From assembly GCF_003121295.1 (NCBI RefSeq), contig NZ_PHNC01000031.1, positions 436,439 to 500,438 of the forward strand: a stretch of 64,000 nucleotides of DNA. Reading direction: 5' to 3'. The DNA comes from Streptomyces orinoci. Its GTDB lineage: Bacteria > Actinomycetota > Actinomycetes > Streptomycetales > Streptomycetaceae. A program made the translations under genes and the position numbers. Positions 15,121 through 24,013 of this stretch are shown here, piece by piece (positions within the stretch are counted from its first letter, which is position 1; every line of letters begins with the position of its first letter). The notes beneath the pieces were generated by a model. It searched no databases and was not told where the DNA came from. It worked only from the letters and a program-made list of their open reading frames with translations.

Positions 15121-16236
15121 TCAGGCGTGCTGGCAGTACCGGTCAAGGGGCGCGCTGGCCTTGCGATACAGCTTCACGAGCGGCATGCACGTGGTGCACT
15201 TCTCCTGGAGAAGACAGCCGGTGCAGCCGTCTTGGCGCTGTAGGGCGCGGTCGGCGACGTTCCCCAACCGGGCGAGCCCCGCGACCCCTTCTTTGAGGAG
15301 CGGAATCGGGTGGTCGCGGGAGACTTTGCAGACGGTCGCGAGGCCGAACGGGGAGACGTTCAGGGACGTGTGTCCGGCGTCGCATCCGGTGAAGGGGCTG
15401 CGGCTGTGCAGGTACTCCGGGGCCTGCTGGGCGAGGGGCTCATGTTCGCCGGCGAAGGTGGGCGACATGTGGGTGTACTCGCGGACGCGGGATGCGTATC
15501 GCTCGGCGAGGGCGCGCATGCCGGCGGCCTCGTGGTGGTTCTTGCCAGTGATCACGACGCTGAGGGACAGGGGCAGGCCGGCGTCGTGGGCGGCGTGAAG
15601 TCCGCGCATGAAGGCGCGGAAGGAGCCGCGGCGGTTGGTGAAGGTGTCCCAGGTGGCTTCGGTGGCTCCGTAGACGCTCATGGTGATGCGGTAGGGCCTG
15701 CGCGTAGTCAGCAGGTCGAGCATGCGCGGCCGGGCGAGGGTCGAGCCGTTGGTCAGGATCTCCACCATCATGCCGAGGTCGTAGGCGAGGGCGTACGTTT
15801 CGGGGAAATGGCGGTCGATGGTGCACTCGCCGCCGCCTAGCTCGATCCAGACAATCCCGGCGTCGCGCAGGATGTGCAGCAGCTTCTCGCGGGTGGGCCA
15901 CGCGAGGCCCTCGTGCCGCTTGTGGCCGTAGACGCAGTGGTCGCAGCCCCAGTTGCATCCGTTGTTCACCTCGTAGGAGGCGCGGCCGTGGCCGTAGGGC
16001 GAGGGGTCGCGGACGAGCAGGGTCTCGCTGGCGCACGCGTCGGTGAGGTTGAGGCGCCATCGGGCGTAGGCGATGTTGCAGAGCCAGCCCGGCAGGGGAC
16101 CGTCGGTGGTCGCGGCGCTGTGTAATTCGAGGTAGTGGTGCGCTTTGATCTTCACGCCGCGGGCGTCGCCGGGGTGGAGCAGAAGGAACTCGCCGAGGAA
16201 CGGCGCGGCAATGACTTGGTACGTGGGTGCGCTCAT
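15121..16236 (-). CDS. Radical SAM/SPASM peptide-modifying enzyme
   Basis: 371 residues. The radical SAM cluster motif CX3CX2C is C94, C98 and C101 (NNGCNWGCDHCVYG), followed by a glycine-rich SAM motif LGGGECTI near 133-140. A C-terminal SPASM region supplies C285, C303, C338, C341, C347, C350 and C368, enough for auxiliary iron-sulfur clusters. The first 90 residues could help recognise the peptide. SPASM enzymes of this size usually cross-link or mature ribosomal peptides, and a 43-codon candidate substrate follows 16 nt downstream. The start MSAPTYQ was chosen because the same start is kept in the element A fusion and GAGGGGG lies just upstream. Confidence 0.88.
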   Translation of the reverse strand: MSAPTYQVIAAPFLGEFLLLHPGDARGVKIKAHHYLELHSAATTDGPLPGWLCNIAYARWRLNLTDACASETLLVRDPSPYGHGRASYEVNNGCNWGCDHCVYGHKRHEGLAWPTREKLLHILRDAGIVWIELGGGECTIDRHFPETYALAYDLGMMVEILTNGSTLARPRMLDLLTTRRPYRITMSVYGATEATWDTFTNRRGSFRAFMRGLHAAHDAGLPLSLSVVITGKNHHEAAGMRALAERYASRVREYTHMSPTFAGEHEPLAQQAPEYLHSRSPFTGCDAGHTSLNVSPFGLATVCKVSRDHPIPLLKEGVAGLARLGNVADRALQRQDGCTGCLLQEKCTTCMPLVKLYRKASAPLDRYCQHA

Positions 16237-16403
16237 GAGGGCCCCCTCGGTGAGCCGGCGGCGGTCGCCGGCTGTTGCGGCTGGAACCCGCCCCAGCCGC
16301 CCATGCCTTCCTGCTATCGGCGGGCGGGGCGGGGGCTGTGCCCCGTAGGGTCGAGGTGAGCGGGTCGGCCCGGGGTATGTCAGACTCCGGGGCGGCCCGC
16401 TCG

Positions 16404-16880
16404 CTAGTGCAGGTTGGATCGTCGGCGGAGGCTGGTGGTGCCCCACCAGGCGGTTCCCGCGGCGGCGCCTGCCGCGAGATGCTCGGCCATCTCCTCTTGG
16501 GTGCTGCTGGCTGCGGCGGGCTCGGCCGAGACGATCAGGCGGACGGGTCCGCCCTCGGCAATATGCCGCTGCCACTCCTGGCGGGTTTCGGGAATGCAGA
16601 GCCACCACCGCTCGCCGTAGTCCAGGGAGACGACTCCCGCATGAAGAAGCAGCCGCGAGCCGACATAGGGCGGGTCCTGGAGGATGGGCCCAAGGCCGAG
16701 GCATGAGGCGAGCGCCCGCATGCCGGCATCGATCCATTCGAAGGTTTCGCCGAGGCGTCGGGGCGGGGTGTGGGTCATGAGGAGTTGCGCCACGGGGCCG
16801 GCATCGCCGTAGTACATGCCGTACATGTGTGTGATCTCTGCCAGGAAGGCGAGGCCCGGCGCGGTCTTGACGGTGCTCAC
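16404..16880 (-). CDS. Conserved left-end module protein (DUF), function unknown
   Basis: 158 residues, GTG start overlapping the stop of the HATPase gene (GTGA). Conserved stretches shared with the element A copy are PGLAFLAEITHMYGMYYGD, WIDAGMRALASCLGLGP and VSLDYGERWWLCIP. No signal peptide or membrane segment. The tight coupling to a HATPase protein in both elements suggests the two proteins act together. A gap of 167 nt separates it from the radical SAM gene and may hold a second promoter. Confidence 0.7.
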   Translation of the reverse strand: MSTVKTAPGLAFLAEITHMYGMYYGDAGPVAQLLMTHTPPRRLGETFEWIDAGMRALASCLGLGPILQDPPYVGSRLLLHAGVVSLDYGERWWLCIPETRQEWQRHIAEGGPVRLIVSAEPAAASSTQEEMAEHLAAGAAAGTAWWGTTSLRRRSNLH

Positions 16881-17293
16881 GACTTCTCCACTTCTGCCCA
16901 TAGGTATTTGCCGAAGGGCCTTGAGCCGGTGCCCCATCGGGCGAGTGCATCGACGATGTGAAGGCCACGGCCTCGGCCGCGCTCGTGGCTCTCGGCCTTC
17001 ATCCGGGGGAGCCGTCGCGAGGGGTCGTGGACCTCGATGCGCGTTCGGCGGTCGTCGGCAGCGAGTACGACGAGCAGGGAGTCGCCGGGCTCAGATCCGT
17101 ACCGAACGGCATTGGTCACCAGTTCTGACACGACGAGTACGACGTCGTCGATGTGACCCGCACGGTTATGCTGGTTGGCGAGGACTTCTCGCGCGAAGTC
17201 GCGGGCGATCCGAGCGGACGGCTCGACGGCGTCGAGAATGAGCTGCTCTCGCGGGCGCAGAGGGAGGTTCCTAGCTTCGACTCTGGGCATCAT
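16877..17293 (-). CDS. HATPase_c (anti-sigma-type) ATP-binding protein
   Basis: 138 residues with VVSELVTNAVRYG (N box) and HERGRGRGLHIVDALARWG (G box). Start ATG at 17293 has GAGGTGA five bases upstream; a GTG at 17302 is in frame but less well placed. RsbW/SpoIIAB-type fold, likely regulatory. First gene of the leftward module that leads through the DUF protein to the radical SAM, peptide and kinase genes, so it might control their expression. Confidence 0.82.
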   Translation of the reverse strand: MMPRVEARNLPLRPREQLILDAVEPSARIARDFAREVLANQHNRAGHIDDVVLVVSELVTNAVRYGSEPGDSLLVVLAADDRRTRIEVHDPSRRLPRMKAESHERGRGRGLHIVDALARWGTGSRPFGKYLWAEVEKS

Positions 17294-17345
17294 CCGGATC
17301 ACCTCACGCTCTCCCGACCGCGGGCGGGCGCGTGTTGTGGCGTAG

Positions 17346-17579
17346 TCACGGCGTCCCCCCGATCGAATCGATGGACGGCCCGTCTCCGTTTAGCAGGCGG
17401 GAGAGGTCGCGCACTAGTTCCTCGATGTCCGGCCCGCTCATGACCAGGCGGCCGGTCGTGGGCTCGTCGTCGTTCGCAAAGATGCGCAGCGGGATGAAAA
17501 AGCGGCCGGCCTTCGTTCGGCCCAACGGCTTGTCGGACAGACGCTCGATGCGCAGCCTGTTGTAACGGTCTTCAGGCAT
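17346..17579 (-). CDS. Small hypothetical protein (77 aa)
   Basis: 77 residues, ATG start with GAGGGGAC upstream. Sequence MPEDRYNRLRIERLSDKPLG with a later acidic helix DIEELVRDLSRLL. Probably expressed, as codon bias is normal and it sits between the XRE regulator and the HATPase gene on the same strand. No counterpart seen in element A. Function unknown. Confidence 0.6.
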   Translation of the reverse strand: MPEDRYNRLRIERLSDKPLGRTKAGRFFIPLRIFANDDEPTTGRLVMSGPDIEELVRDLSRLLNGDGPSIDSIGGTP

Positions 17580-17647
17580 GGTCCCCTCGACTGGCCTTTG
17601 TTGTAAGAGAGTTCACCAGGCGTCAGACCGTAGGCCCGGCATGGAAA

Positions 17648-17681
17648 GGCACCCCGTAAGAAGTTCCGGGGTGCCTTTTTT
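17648..17681. terminator. Rho-independent terminator
   Basis: GGCACCCCG (17648-17656) and CGGGGTGCC (17667-17675) with a 10-nt loop and six T residues on the plus strand; on the minus strand TTT follows. It lies 14 nt beyond the stop of the leftward XRE regulator and should end that message. Confidence 0.8.
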
Positions 17682-17694
17682 CCGGGGGCGAGAG

Positions 17695-18927
17695 TCAGCC
17701 AGCGAGCACACCCACGTGTGCCGCGTGATCACGCAACTCGGCGCGATAGGAGGGGCGTTCCCGCTTGAGGAGATCACGTACGGCCTCGCGCACGAGAGGG
17801 AAGAACTTGACCTCTTCGGGTGAGGTCTTCCGGATGCGGCCGATCATGTACAGCGTCGCATAGTCGTCTTGCTTGAGCCTGTTGGCGTTCATGACTTCGA
17901 CCAGGTACCGGGTGCGCCTTTCAAGGGGTAGAACCGGGTTGTCGTCATCGACGTGGTCGGCGAGGCGCAGTGCCTCAGTGGCGTCGCCTTCCTCGCCGGC
18001 CAGGTGTACCCCGTGCATGGCAACGTTCGTGGGGCCGAACGAGGTGCGCCAGTCATTGCGGTCGGTGCCGGCGCGGCGCGCGACGTGGTCTGCCTCGTGG
18101 AGCAGATCCCAGGCAGCGGCGGCCCGGCTGTCTCGCATGGTGGCGACGGCCGCGGCGAGATGTAGCGCGCCATGAACTGAGAGCAGTTCCGGGGTGGCGT
18201 CGTCCCCTGGTGTGGTGGCCTCTATTGCAGCTCGCGCGAGGTCGGCTGATTCTGTGACGTCGCCGCTACTGGTGAGCACGCTGCACATGTTCCATGCGGA
18301 GGCGCCGAGCAGTACGGGGTCGCCGATCTGGTCGGCGAGCTGTAGTGCGCGGTCGGCTGCGACGCGGGACAGCGTCCGCTCACCCACTCGACGAAGGTAG
18401 ACCTGCAACAGGTGATAGAGGCTGATCACCGCGCGGGCGACTACTTCCTCGTCAGGCCCGACGACATTGCGCCATGTGTGCTGGGCTTCTGCGAGCAGTT
18501 GTGGCAACTGCGGCCCGACGAGGGCGTATCGATTGACCTCGTGTTCGTATGCGTGCCATGCATCGTCGATGCGCCGCCGTAGTTCGTCAGGCGCCAGGGG
18601 CGTTCCAGGCAGGCTGCCCCCGAGGTGGGATGAGATCGAGGTCAGTGCATGGCGGATGGCGGGCACCGACTCGTGTTCCGCCGAGCCATTGGCGGCGAAT
18701 GTAACGTTTCGTCCGGTCAGCTCCGCCAGCTCCCGGATGTCGAGAACACGGGCGAGATCGAGCAGGACGGAGAGCTTGTCAACGGGGATGACGCCCCGTT
18801 CAACCTTGCTTACCCAGTCTTCCGAGCGACCGATCAGGCCAGCGAGGGCAGCCTGAGACAGGCCCTTACGCTGGCGGTATAGCTTGATGCGGTCCCCGGT
18901 GGTGAAGTCGTACGCGTAGCTGTTCAC
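17695..18927 (-). CDS. XRE-family regulator with TPR-like C-terminal domain
   Basis: 410 residues, GTG start. An HTH domain at about 8-65 reads RIKLYRQRKGLSQAALAGLIG and SEDWVSKVERGVIPVDKLSVLLDLA. The remaining 330 residues are helical repeats like those of Streptomyces and Firmicutes regulators that sense peptides or small signals. It lies upstream of the HATPase/DUF/radical SAM/peptide module on the same strand but is separated by a terminator. A role in controlling the left-end cargo is plausible. It is distinct from the phage repressor at 49579. Confidence 0.78.
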   Translation of the reverse strand: MNSYAYDFTTGDRIKLYRQRKGLSQAALAGLIGRSEDWVSKVERGVIPVDKLSVLLDLARVLDIRELAELTGRNVTFAANGSAEHESVPAIRHALTSISSHLGGSLPGTPLAPDELRRRIDDAWHAYEHEVNRYALVGPQLPQLLAEAQHTWRNVVGPDEEVVARAVISLYHLLQVYLRRVGERTLSRVAADRALQLADQIGDPVLLGASAWNMCSVLTSSGDVTESADLARAAIEATTPGDDATPELLSVHGALHLAAAVATMRDSRAAAAWDLLHEADHVARRAGTDRNDWRTSFGPTNVAMHGVHLAGEEGDATEALRLADHVDDDNPVLPLERRTRYLVEVMNANRLKQDDYATLYMIGRIRKTSPEEVKFFPLVREAVRDLLKRERPSYRAELRDHAAHVGVLAG

Positions 18928-19042
18928 CGGTACCCCTTATGGGACGTGACGACGCAGGTCTACAGCCAGAGTACGCGGGCGGTTAGAAGAGGCTGCGACC
19001 GTTGAAGTAACGGTAGTTGGCAGCATGGGTACGGGATACGGC

Positions 19043-19077
19043 AAAAGGCGGCCCGCCCCCACATGGGGGCGGGCCGC
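19043..19077 (-). terminator. Terminator of the phage late operon
   Basis: A 13-bp perfect stem (19048-19060 with 19065-19077), loop ACAT, followed on the minus strand by TTTT. It lies 39 nt after the last late gene (stop at 19116). Confidence 0.85.
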
Positions 19078-19115
19078 GATGCTGTTCCGGCGGCCGTTCG
19101 CAGCCGGAGGAAGGT

Positions 19116-19373
19116 TCAGTGGCCGGTGGTGGCCTGCCAGATCGAGACAAGTAGGCCCGCGATGGCCAGGAGGGCGGCGAGGCTGGGCAGGGGCCAGCGG
19201 GCACGTTCGAGTTCGTCGAGGCGGTTCTCGTGGTCAGCGAGTTGCTTGTCGGTCTGGTCGGATCGCTGCACGAGCAGTGCAAGGGAGCCGTCGATGCGGG
19301 CGAACCCTACCTCGACGACGCCCCGAAGCCGTTCCAGTTCGAGGGCGACGTCATTCGGGCTGGGATCTGTCAC
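19116..19373 (-). CDS. Small coiled-coil membrane protein in the lysis cassette
   Basis: 85 residues, GTG start overlapping the holin-like stop. A helical, coiled-coil-like region at about 10-58 (LERLRGVVEVGFARIDG, DQTDKQLADHENRLDELERA) precedes one C-terminal membrane segment (about 62-81). Proteins of this form are common beside phage holins and may assist lysis as antiholin or second holin. Last gene of the late operon. Confidence 0.7.
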   Translation of the reverse strand: MTDPSPNDVALELERLRGVVEVGFARIDGSLALLVQRSDQTDKQLADHENRLDELERARWPLPSLAALLAIAGLLVSIWQATTGH

Positions 19374-19615
19374 ACGGTGCCCCTGTCGGCGGGGTCCGGG
19401 GTGGACGGGTCGGTGCGCAGCCATCGGGGCATGAGGGCCTGGACGCCCGGTAGGGCCATGATCCGCGTGAGGGCGCCGGCGACGGCCAGGGCGCCGGCGA
19501 CCCAGGGCAGGGATGCGGGGATGCCGGAGGCATCGACGATGGCGGGCAGCATGACCGCGATTGCGACGGCGGTCTGCACGATGGTGCGTGCGGTGTGTTT
19601 GGCGGCAGGGCTCAA
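19370..19615 (-). CDS. Holin-like protein
   Basis: 81 residues with two membrane segments (about 11-28 and 36-53), a short tail and charged ends, directly after the endolysin gene. The start is probably the TTG at 19615 with GGAG upstream; no ATG or GTG is suitably placed. Position and topology argue for the pore-forming lysis protein. Confidence 0.7.
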   Translation of the reverse strand: MSPAAKHTARTIVQTAVAIAVMLPAIVDASGIPASLPWVAGALAVAGALTRIMALPGVQALMPRWLRTDPSTPDPADRGTV

Positions 19616-19650
19616 GGGGGGTGGTGCTCCGTTTCGTGATGAGGGTGGGG

Positions 19651-20517
19651 CTAGACCTTGGGGACCTTGAGGGCGTCCCACTGCCGGCGGCCGGGGATTC
19701 CGTCGCAGAATTGCGGGGCGTCGCCGAGCTTCTGCTGCCAGCGTCGGAAGGACTGGGCATCGGCCGTGGTCCACTGGGGGCCGGGGCCGGAGTGGTAGGC
19801 CGAACATCCCTCCTCGACGAGCCGTCGGCCCATGGCGGTCACAATGGGGCTGCGGGGGTAGCTCTTGAAGAACTCGACGCCGGGGAACGGCTCGTAGGCC
19901 GGGGTGGGGACGGGCTTGCCGGCCTTGGTGGCGAGGCGCCGGTCGATGCGCTCGCGCATCGTCTGCATGGAGAAGCCGCGGGGGTCGGTCTTGGTGTCGG
20001 TCCACTCCTTGTGTCCGATCACGGATGCGGCCGACCAGCCGTAGGCGCGGCAGATCGCGGCGGCGGCGCGCTCGATGGCGTCGAGCTGCGCGTCGGGCCA
20101 CGGGTCGGCGCCGTTGCCCAGGTTGACGCACTCGAATCCGTAGAAGCGGGCGTTGCCGTCCGCGTTCATCTCTGACGGCTCGGGCAGGGACTGCTCGGCG
20201 ACGACCGCGGCCAGGACGTCACTGTCACCGGCGCCGGCGTGGTTGGCGCGGCCGGCGCTGATCAGGTACACGGTGCCGTCCTTGGCGATCACGCCGTGGC
20301 ACAGCGGGCCGGGGAGTTCGGCGTATCCGTCGTAGCACAGCTCAACGGATGAGTCGGTGCCGCTGCTCACGGTGTGGTGGATCATCACGCCGTTGATCGG
20401 GCCCCACGCGCCGTGTCCGGCGCGGTCGTGGGTGCGCCACGAGCCGTATTCGACGACGCGCACGCCCTCGGCGCGCAGCGCGGCGAGCAGCTCGTCGGCG
20501 GTCAGGGGTGTTGCCAT
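19651..20517 (-). CDS. Endolysin: N-acetylmuramoyl-L-alanine amidase
   Basis: 288 residues. An amidase_2 (PGRP-like) domain at about 20-195 has zinc-ligand candidates in INGVMIHHTVSSG and VIGHKEWTDTKTDP. The C-terminal 85 residues (PGVEFFKSYPRSP to WDALKVPKV) form the peptidoglycan-binding region seen in Streptomyces phage lysins. It should cut between muramic acid and the stem peptide during lysis. A longer reading frame to 22185 is an artefact of the same frame staying open through the tail fibre gene. Confidence 0.88.
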   Translation of the reverse strand: MATPLTADELLAALRAEGVRVVEYGSWRTHDRAGHGAWGPINGVMIHHTVSSGTDSSVELCYDGYAELPGPLCHGVIAKDGTVYLISAGRANHAGAGDSDVLAAVVAEQSLPEPSEMNADGNARFYGFECVNLGNGADPWPDAQLDAIERAAAAICRAYGWSAASVIGHKEWTDTKTDPRGFSMQTMRERIDRRLATKAGKPVPTPAYEPFPGVEFFKSYPRSPIVTAMGRRLVEEGCSAYHSGPGPQWTTADAQSFRRWQQKLGDAPQFCDGIPGRRQWDALKVPKV

Positions 20518-20591
20518 GGTGGGTGTCTCCAGACATGAAGGAAGCCCCGGCACACAGGTGCGCGGGGCGTTCGAACGGGGCGTGCTGGGGG

Positions 20592-22178
20592 TTAGGCGAG
20601 GGCCATCCAATAGCGGGTGCAGATGCCGGCCACGGCTGATCCGGTCCAGTTCACCGACGTGGGGAGGGCGGTATTGCCCTTGTCGCTGGACATGGCGAAC
20701 CGCGGCGGCCTGCTGGCGCTGATGGCGCCGACCTTGCCGGAGGCGTCCATGCCTTGGCCGATGCTCGCGACGAGTGGTGTGTTCGCCGCGGTGGACCAGT
20801 TCAGGACGAACGCCAGGACGTACACGCCGGGGGCGAGGGTCTGCGCCTCGGTCAGCGAGAGGTAGGTCGTGCCGCCGCCGACGCTGTGTTCCTCGGCGTA
20901 GCGGCCGGCGGCGGACAGATCGGCGGTGGTCGCGAGGCGGGTTCCGCCCGCGGTGTAGATGCCGGCGTATGAGCCGCTGGTGATACCGCCGGACGCCCCG
21001 GAATAGCCGTAGGTGTGCAGGCAGATTTTCGAAACGGTGGCGGTGTCCCGCATGACGATCGACGAGTAGTAGATCCGGCCGGAGGCCGGCCGGTCGCCGG
21101 GGCCGCCCGCGCTGTTGGGCGTGGCGCCGTCCATGACGGACGGGTCCGCGTTCCACGCGACGAACCCGAGGTCCGCCGGGTACCAGACGTTCGGGTATGT
21201 GATCGGCGGGAGCTGCGCGAGGGGCACGTCGCCGGAGCCGTCGAGGGCTGCGACACCGCCGGCCTTCCCGCGGGCGGTGGTGGCCAGCGCGCCGACGTCG
21301 GTCGGGGTGAGGGTCACGGCGCCGGTCTTGCCCGCGACGGAGGTCACGGGGACGGCGGACGGCTGGACGTACCGGGCGTCGGCGGCGGCCTGGTCGAGCG
21401 CGCCGACATCGCCGGCGGTGAGCTGCACCGCTCCCGTCTTGCCGTTGACCGACTGCACCGCGCCGCCGCCGGAGGACGCGGGGAGCTGCGCGGCGGGCAC
21501 CTTCCCGGAGGCGTCGAGCTGCGCCACGCCACCCGGGGCGCCGGCCGTGCTGGCCGGTAGGGCGCCGACGTCGGCCGCGGTGAGTACGACGTCGGCCGCG
21601 CTGTGCCCGTTGACCGACTGGACCAGGCCCGGGGCACCGGGAGCGCCGTCCCGGCCGGGGACGCCGACGGGGCCCTGTGGTCCCTGTGGGCCCGTGGCGC
21701 CGCGGGGGCCGATCAGAGAGGTGAGCCAGTCGGCGGGGGTGCCGGTGAAACCGGCGGCGAGGGCCACCTCGTAGGCGCTCGCGCCCTGCGCACCGCGTGG
21801 CCCCTCCGGGCCCACGATGGGGACGTAGTTCGGTTTGCTGGGGTCGGTTGGGGCAATGTCCGCGAGGTCCACGTGCGGCTGGTCGGCCGGTAGCAGGATG
21901 TTGTACGAGCGGCCGTTGGGGATGCCGGATAGGGCTTCGCTGACGGTGTAGGACCAGCCGGTGGGGTCCATGTGCGGGGCATCGGTTGCGGGCAGTGTCG
22001 CGCTGATCTGCCCTTGGGCGTCGAGCTGGGCGACGACGGGGCCGCCGAGGATGACGTCGGCCTCGGGGAAGGTCACCTGAGCCGGGGCGCGGAAAGTGAC
22101 GCTGCCGGACAGCGGCCGGCCGTCGGGACTGAGGTAGCGGCCGGTCACCGTGACGACCGGGATGGAACTGGGCAGCAA
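20592..22178 (-). CDS. Tail fibre protein with collagen-like and repeat segments
   Basis: 528 residues from a TTG start with AAGGAG nine bases upstream. The N-terminal 110 residues are a conserved base domain. Then come Gly-X-Y collagen stretches (GPEGPRGAQGAS, GPRGATGPQGPQGP), three repeats of the type SVNGK/HxxxxVxLTAxDVGAL separated by GGVAxLDxSGxVPxAQLP, and a C-terminal receptor-type domain of about 190 residues. Probable adhesin contacting the host surface. Repeats make this a likely site of recombination between phages. Confidence 0.85.
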   Translation of the reverse strand: MLPSSIPVVTVTGRYLSPDGRPLSGSVTFRAPAQVTFPEADVILGGPVVAQLDAQGQISATLPATDAPHMDPTGWSYTVSEALSGIPNGRSYNILLPADQPHVDLADIAPTDPSKPNYVPIVGPEGPRGAQGASAYEVALAAGFTGTPADWLTSLIGPRGATGPQGPQGPVGVPGRDGAPGAPGLVQSVNGHSAADVVLTAADVGALPASTAGAPGGVAQLDASGKVPAAQLPASSGGGAVQSVNGKTGAVQLTAGDVGALDQAAADARYVQPSAVPVTSVAGKTGAVTLTPTDVGALATTARGKAGGVAALDGSGDVPLAQLPPITYPNVWYPADLGFVAWNADPSVMDGATPNSAGGPGDRPASGRIYYSSIVMRDTATVSKICLHTYGYSGASGGITSGSYAGIYTAGGTRLATTADLSAAGRYAEEHSVGGGTTYLSLTEAQTLAPGVYVLAFVLNWSTAANTPLVASIGQGMDASGKVGAISASRPPRFAMSSDKGNTALPTSVNWTGSAVAGICTRYWMALA

Positions 22179-22191
22179 GCGCCATTACTCC

Positions 22192-22896
22192 TTAAGTTCG
22201 GCAGCCATAAAGCATCTTCGGCTGTGCATAGACATGCCCGTTGCCGCTGGTCCTGCGGGCCTCGACGACGATTTCGACAAGCGATCCGGGGTCACCCCCC
22301 ACAGCGCCGGTGTAGTCGAAATCCTGGCCGGCGCGCACGGCAGGCCCCCAGACTTGCCCGTTGACCAGCACGCGCACCTCACCGGCAGTACCGCCGTCCG
22401 CGGCCGTGTACATGAAAAGGCGGATCTTGGGTTGCCAAAGGGAGTTGAACGAGCGGGCAACGTCCGCGAACGATGCGGAATCGGTCTTGGGCCAGGACGC
22501 GGCAATGTCGGAGTTCTGGGGAGGAAGCAGAGCGATGTAGGGGCATGCGATGCCGCCGTTTTTGACGTCGTCGGCCCAGATCTCGTTTCCCTTCGGGTCG
22601 AACAGACGCACCGGCTGCGGCATCTTCTCGTCGGTGCCGTTACGGATGGTCATCGCAGGGCTTCCGTCCTGCCGCTTCATGCTCAGGCCGTACTCACCGT
22701 TGCCCCAGTGGCCAACGCCGAGGATCTGCTTTCCCTCGGGGGAGAAGACGCCGAACGCTCCGCCCTCGCCGATGCGGACGTAGCCCTTGCTCACCTGGTC
22801 CATGGCGGGCCGGATCTGAGACCGTCCGGCGAGTTCGCGCACCTGCCGTTCAAGCTCGCGGATGCGGTCGAGCAGGTCGAGGGGCACAGCGGCCAT
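22192..22896 (-). CDS. Minor tail protein
   Basis: 234 residues, ATG start overlapping the preceding stop (TAATG). A short coiled coil at about 5-22 (DLLDRIRELERQVRELAG) leads to a beta-rich domain with GEGGAFGVFSPEGKQIL. Its place between the tail tip protein and the fibre supports a structural role at the tail tip. No closer identification is possible from sequence alone. Confidence 0.7.
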   Translation of the reverse strand: MAAVPLDLLDRIRELERQVRELAGRSQIRPAMDQVSKGYVRIGEGGAFGVFSPEGKQILGVGHWGNGEYGLSMKRQDGSPAMTIRNGTDEKMPQPVRLFDPKGNEIWADDVKNGGIACPYIALLPPQNSDIAASWPKTDSASFADVARSFNSLWQPKIRLFMYTAADGGTAGEVRVLVNGQVWGPAVRAGQDFDYTGAVGGDPGSLVEIVVEARRTSGNGHVYAQPKMLYGCRT

Positions 22897-23993
22897 TAGG
22901 CGGCCTCCAAGAAGAGTCGGGCGGTCTCGGCGCGACCGCGCTCCGGTGGGGTGATGGCAAGCCCGACGATGCGGTAACGCCGGTCGAGGGTCTCGGACCA
23001 CCAGAGATCGCGGATGCGCAGCCGGATGGTGGCGCCGAGCAGGGCCGGCGTGATGGAGCCGTCCATGCGCACGGTGATCTCGGGAATGGTCAGCGGCGCG
23101 CGGGCGCGCATCCAGTCCGCGCGGGCGTGGGCGTCGAGAACGCTCTGTGTGATCACGGTCGAGTAGTCGCTGCTGCCATCGAGGCGGGGCCAGCCGGCGG
23201 CGATATCAGCGTCGGCGACGAGCAGCTCGGACATGATCGGGTGCGACTCGGCGGCCTGGTTGCGGTTGTCGGTCGCCCCGCGGCACTGCCATGCGTTGGC
23301 CAGGGGCGTTGCATCGACCGGCCATGTGTAGGACAGGACGGGCCCGGGGTGGTCGAGGACGATCTCGCTCGTGCCCGTGCGGATGGGGGAGCCGAGCTGT
23401 AGCTCTTTGACGCGCCGGCCGGAATCCGGATCGCGATAGGCAGCAATGCGCCACTCGAAACCGTTCTCCGTGGCGGCGAGTTGGTTGATCAGGTCCCGGA
23501 TCTTCGGCAGGTCATAGCGGCTGTACGAACGGTCGCGGGCGACGCCCGACGGCGCACCGTCGTAGGTGATGCCGATATCCCCGCCATTGGTGCCCTGCAC
23601 GTAGTCGAGCAGCGTTCTGACGATGTCGTACTGGTCAACTCCCCTGCTGTCCAAGGAATCTGTCAGCATCCGGTGATCGAGGTAGGAGTCGAACGTTCCG
23701 GCCTGCACCTGCATGGAGAGAAAGCCGCGGGCGCTGGATTGTAGAGAGGCCGTCCAGATGATGCCGCCCCACCAGATTTCCCGGTCCCGCTCGATCCACA
23801 ACGCGGTACGCCCGGGAACGACGGTGGCGCGCACTCGGGCGGCCAACTCCGGTGTGGCAATGGGGATTGTGCCGGAGGCGGTGCCCGTCTTGCCTATGTA
23901 GTCGTCGAGGGAAATCCCCTGCAACGGCAGGACGTCGAGCAGTTGGTCTGAGCGCAGGTCGCAGAACAAGGCGCGGTAGGTGGGGGCAGCCAT
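22896..23993 (-). CDS. Tail tip/baseplate protein (Gp37-like)
   Basis: 365 residues beginning MAAPTYRALFCDLRSDQ. The N-terminal pattern LLDVLPLQGISLDDYIGKTG and the beta-rich layout resemble the Gp37-like hub proteins of actinobacterial siphoviruses. It follows the Dit-like and receptor-region genes in the usual order. Function inferred from order and family pattern. Confidence 0.75.
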   Translation of the reverse strand: MAAPTYRALFCDLRSDQLLDVLPLQGISLDDYIGKTGTASGTIPIATPELAARVRATVVPGRTALWIERDREIWWGGIIWTASLQSSARGFLSMQVQAGTFDSYLDHRMLTDSLDSRGVDQYDIVRTLLDYVQGTNGGDIGITYDGAPSGVARDRSYSRYDLPKIRDLINQLAATENGFEWRIAAYRDPDSGRRVKELQLGSPIRTGTSEIVLDHPGPVLSYTWPVDATPLANAWQCRGATDNRNQAAESHPIMSELLVADADIAAGWPRLDGSSDYSTVITQSVLDAHARADWMRARAPLTIPEITVRMDGSITPALLGATIRLRIRDLWWSETLDRRYRIVGLAITPPERGRAETARLFLEAA

Positions 23994-24013
23994 CGTTCAC
24001 CCCCCGGTGGTGC

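Noticed and set aside
19651..22185. An 844-codon minus-strand frame covering endolysin and tail fibre
   Set aside because: The endolysin frame simply stays open upstream. The endolysin begins at ATG 20517 and the fibre lies in another frame.
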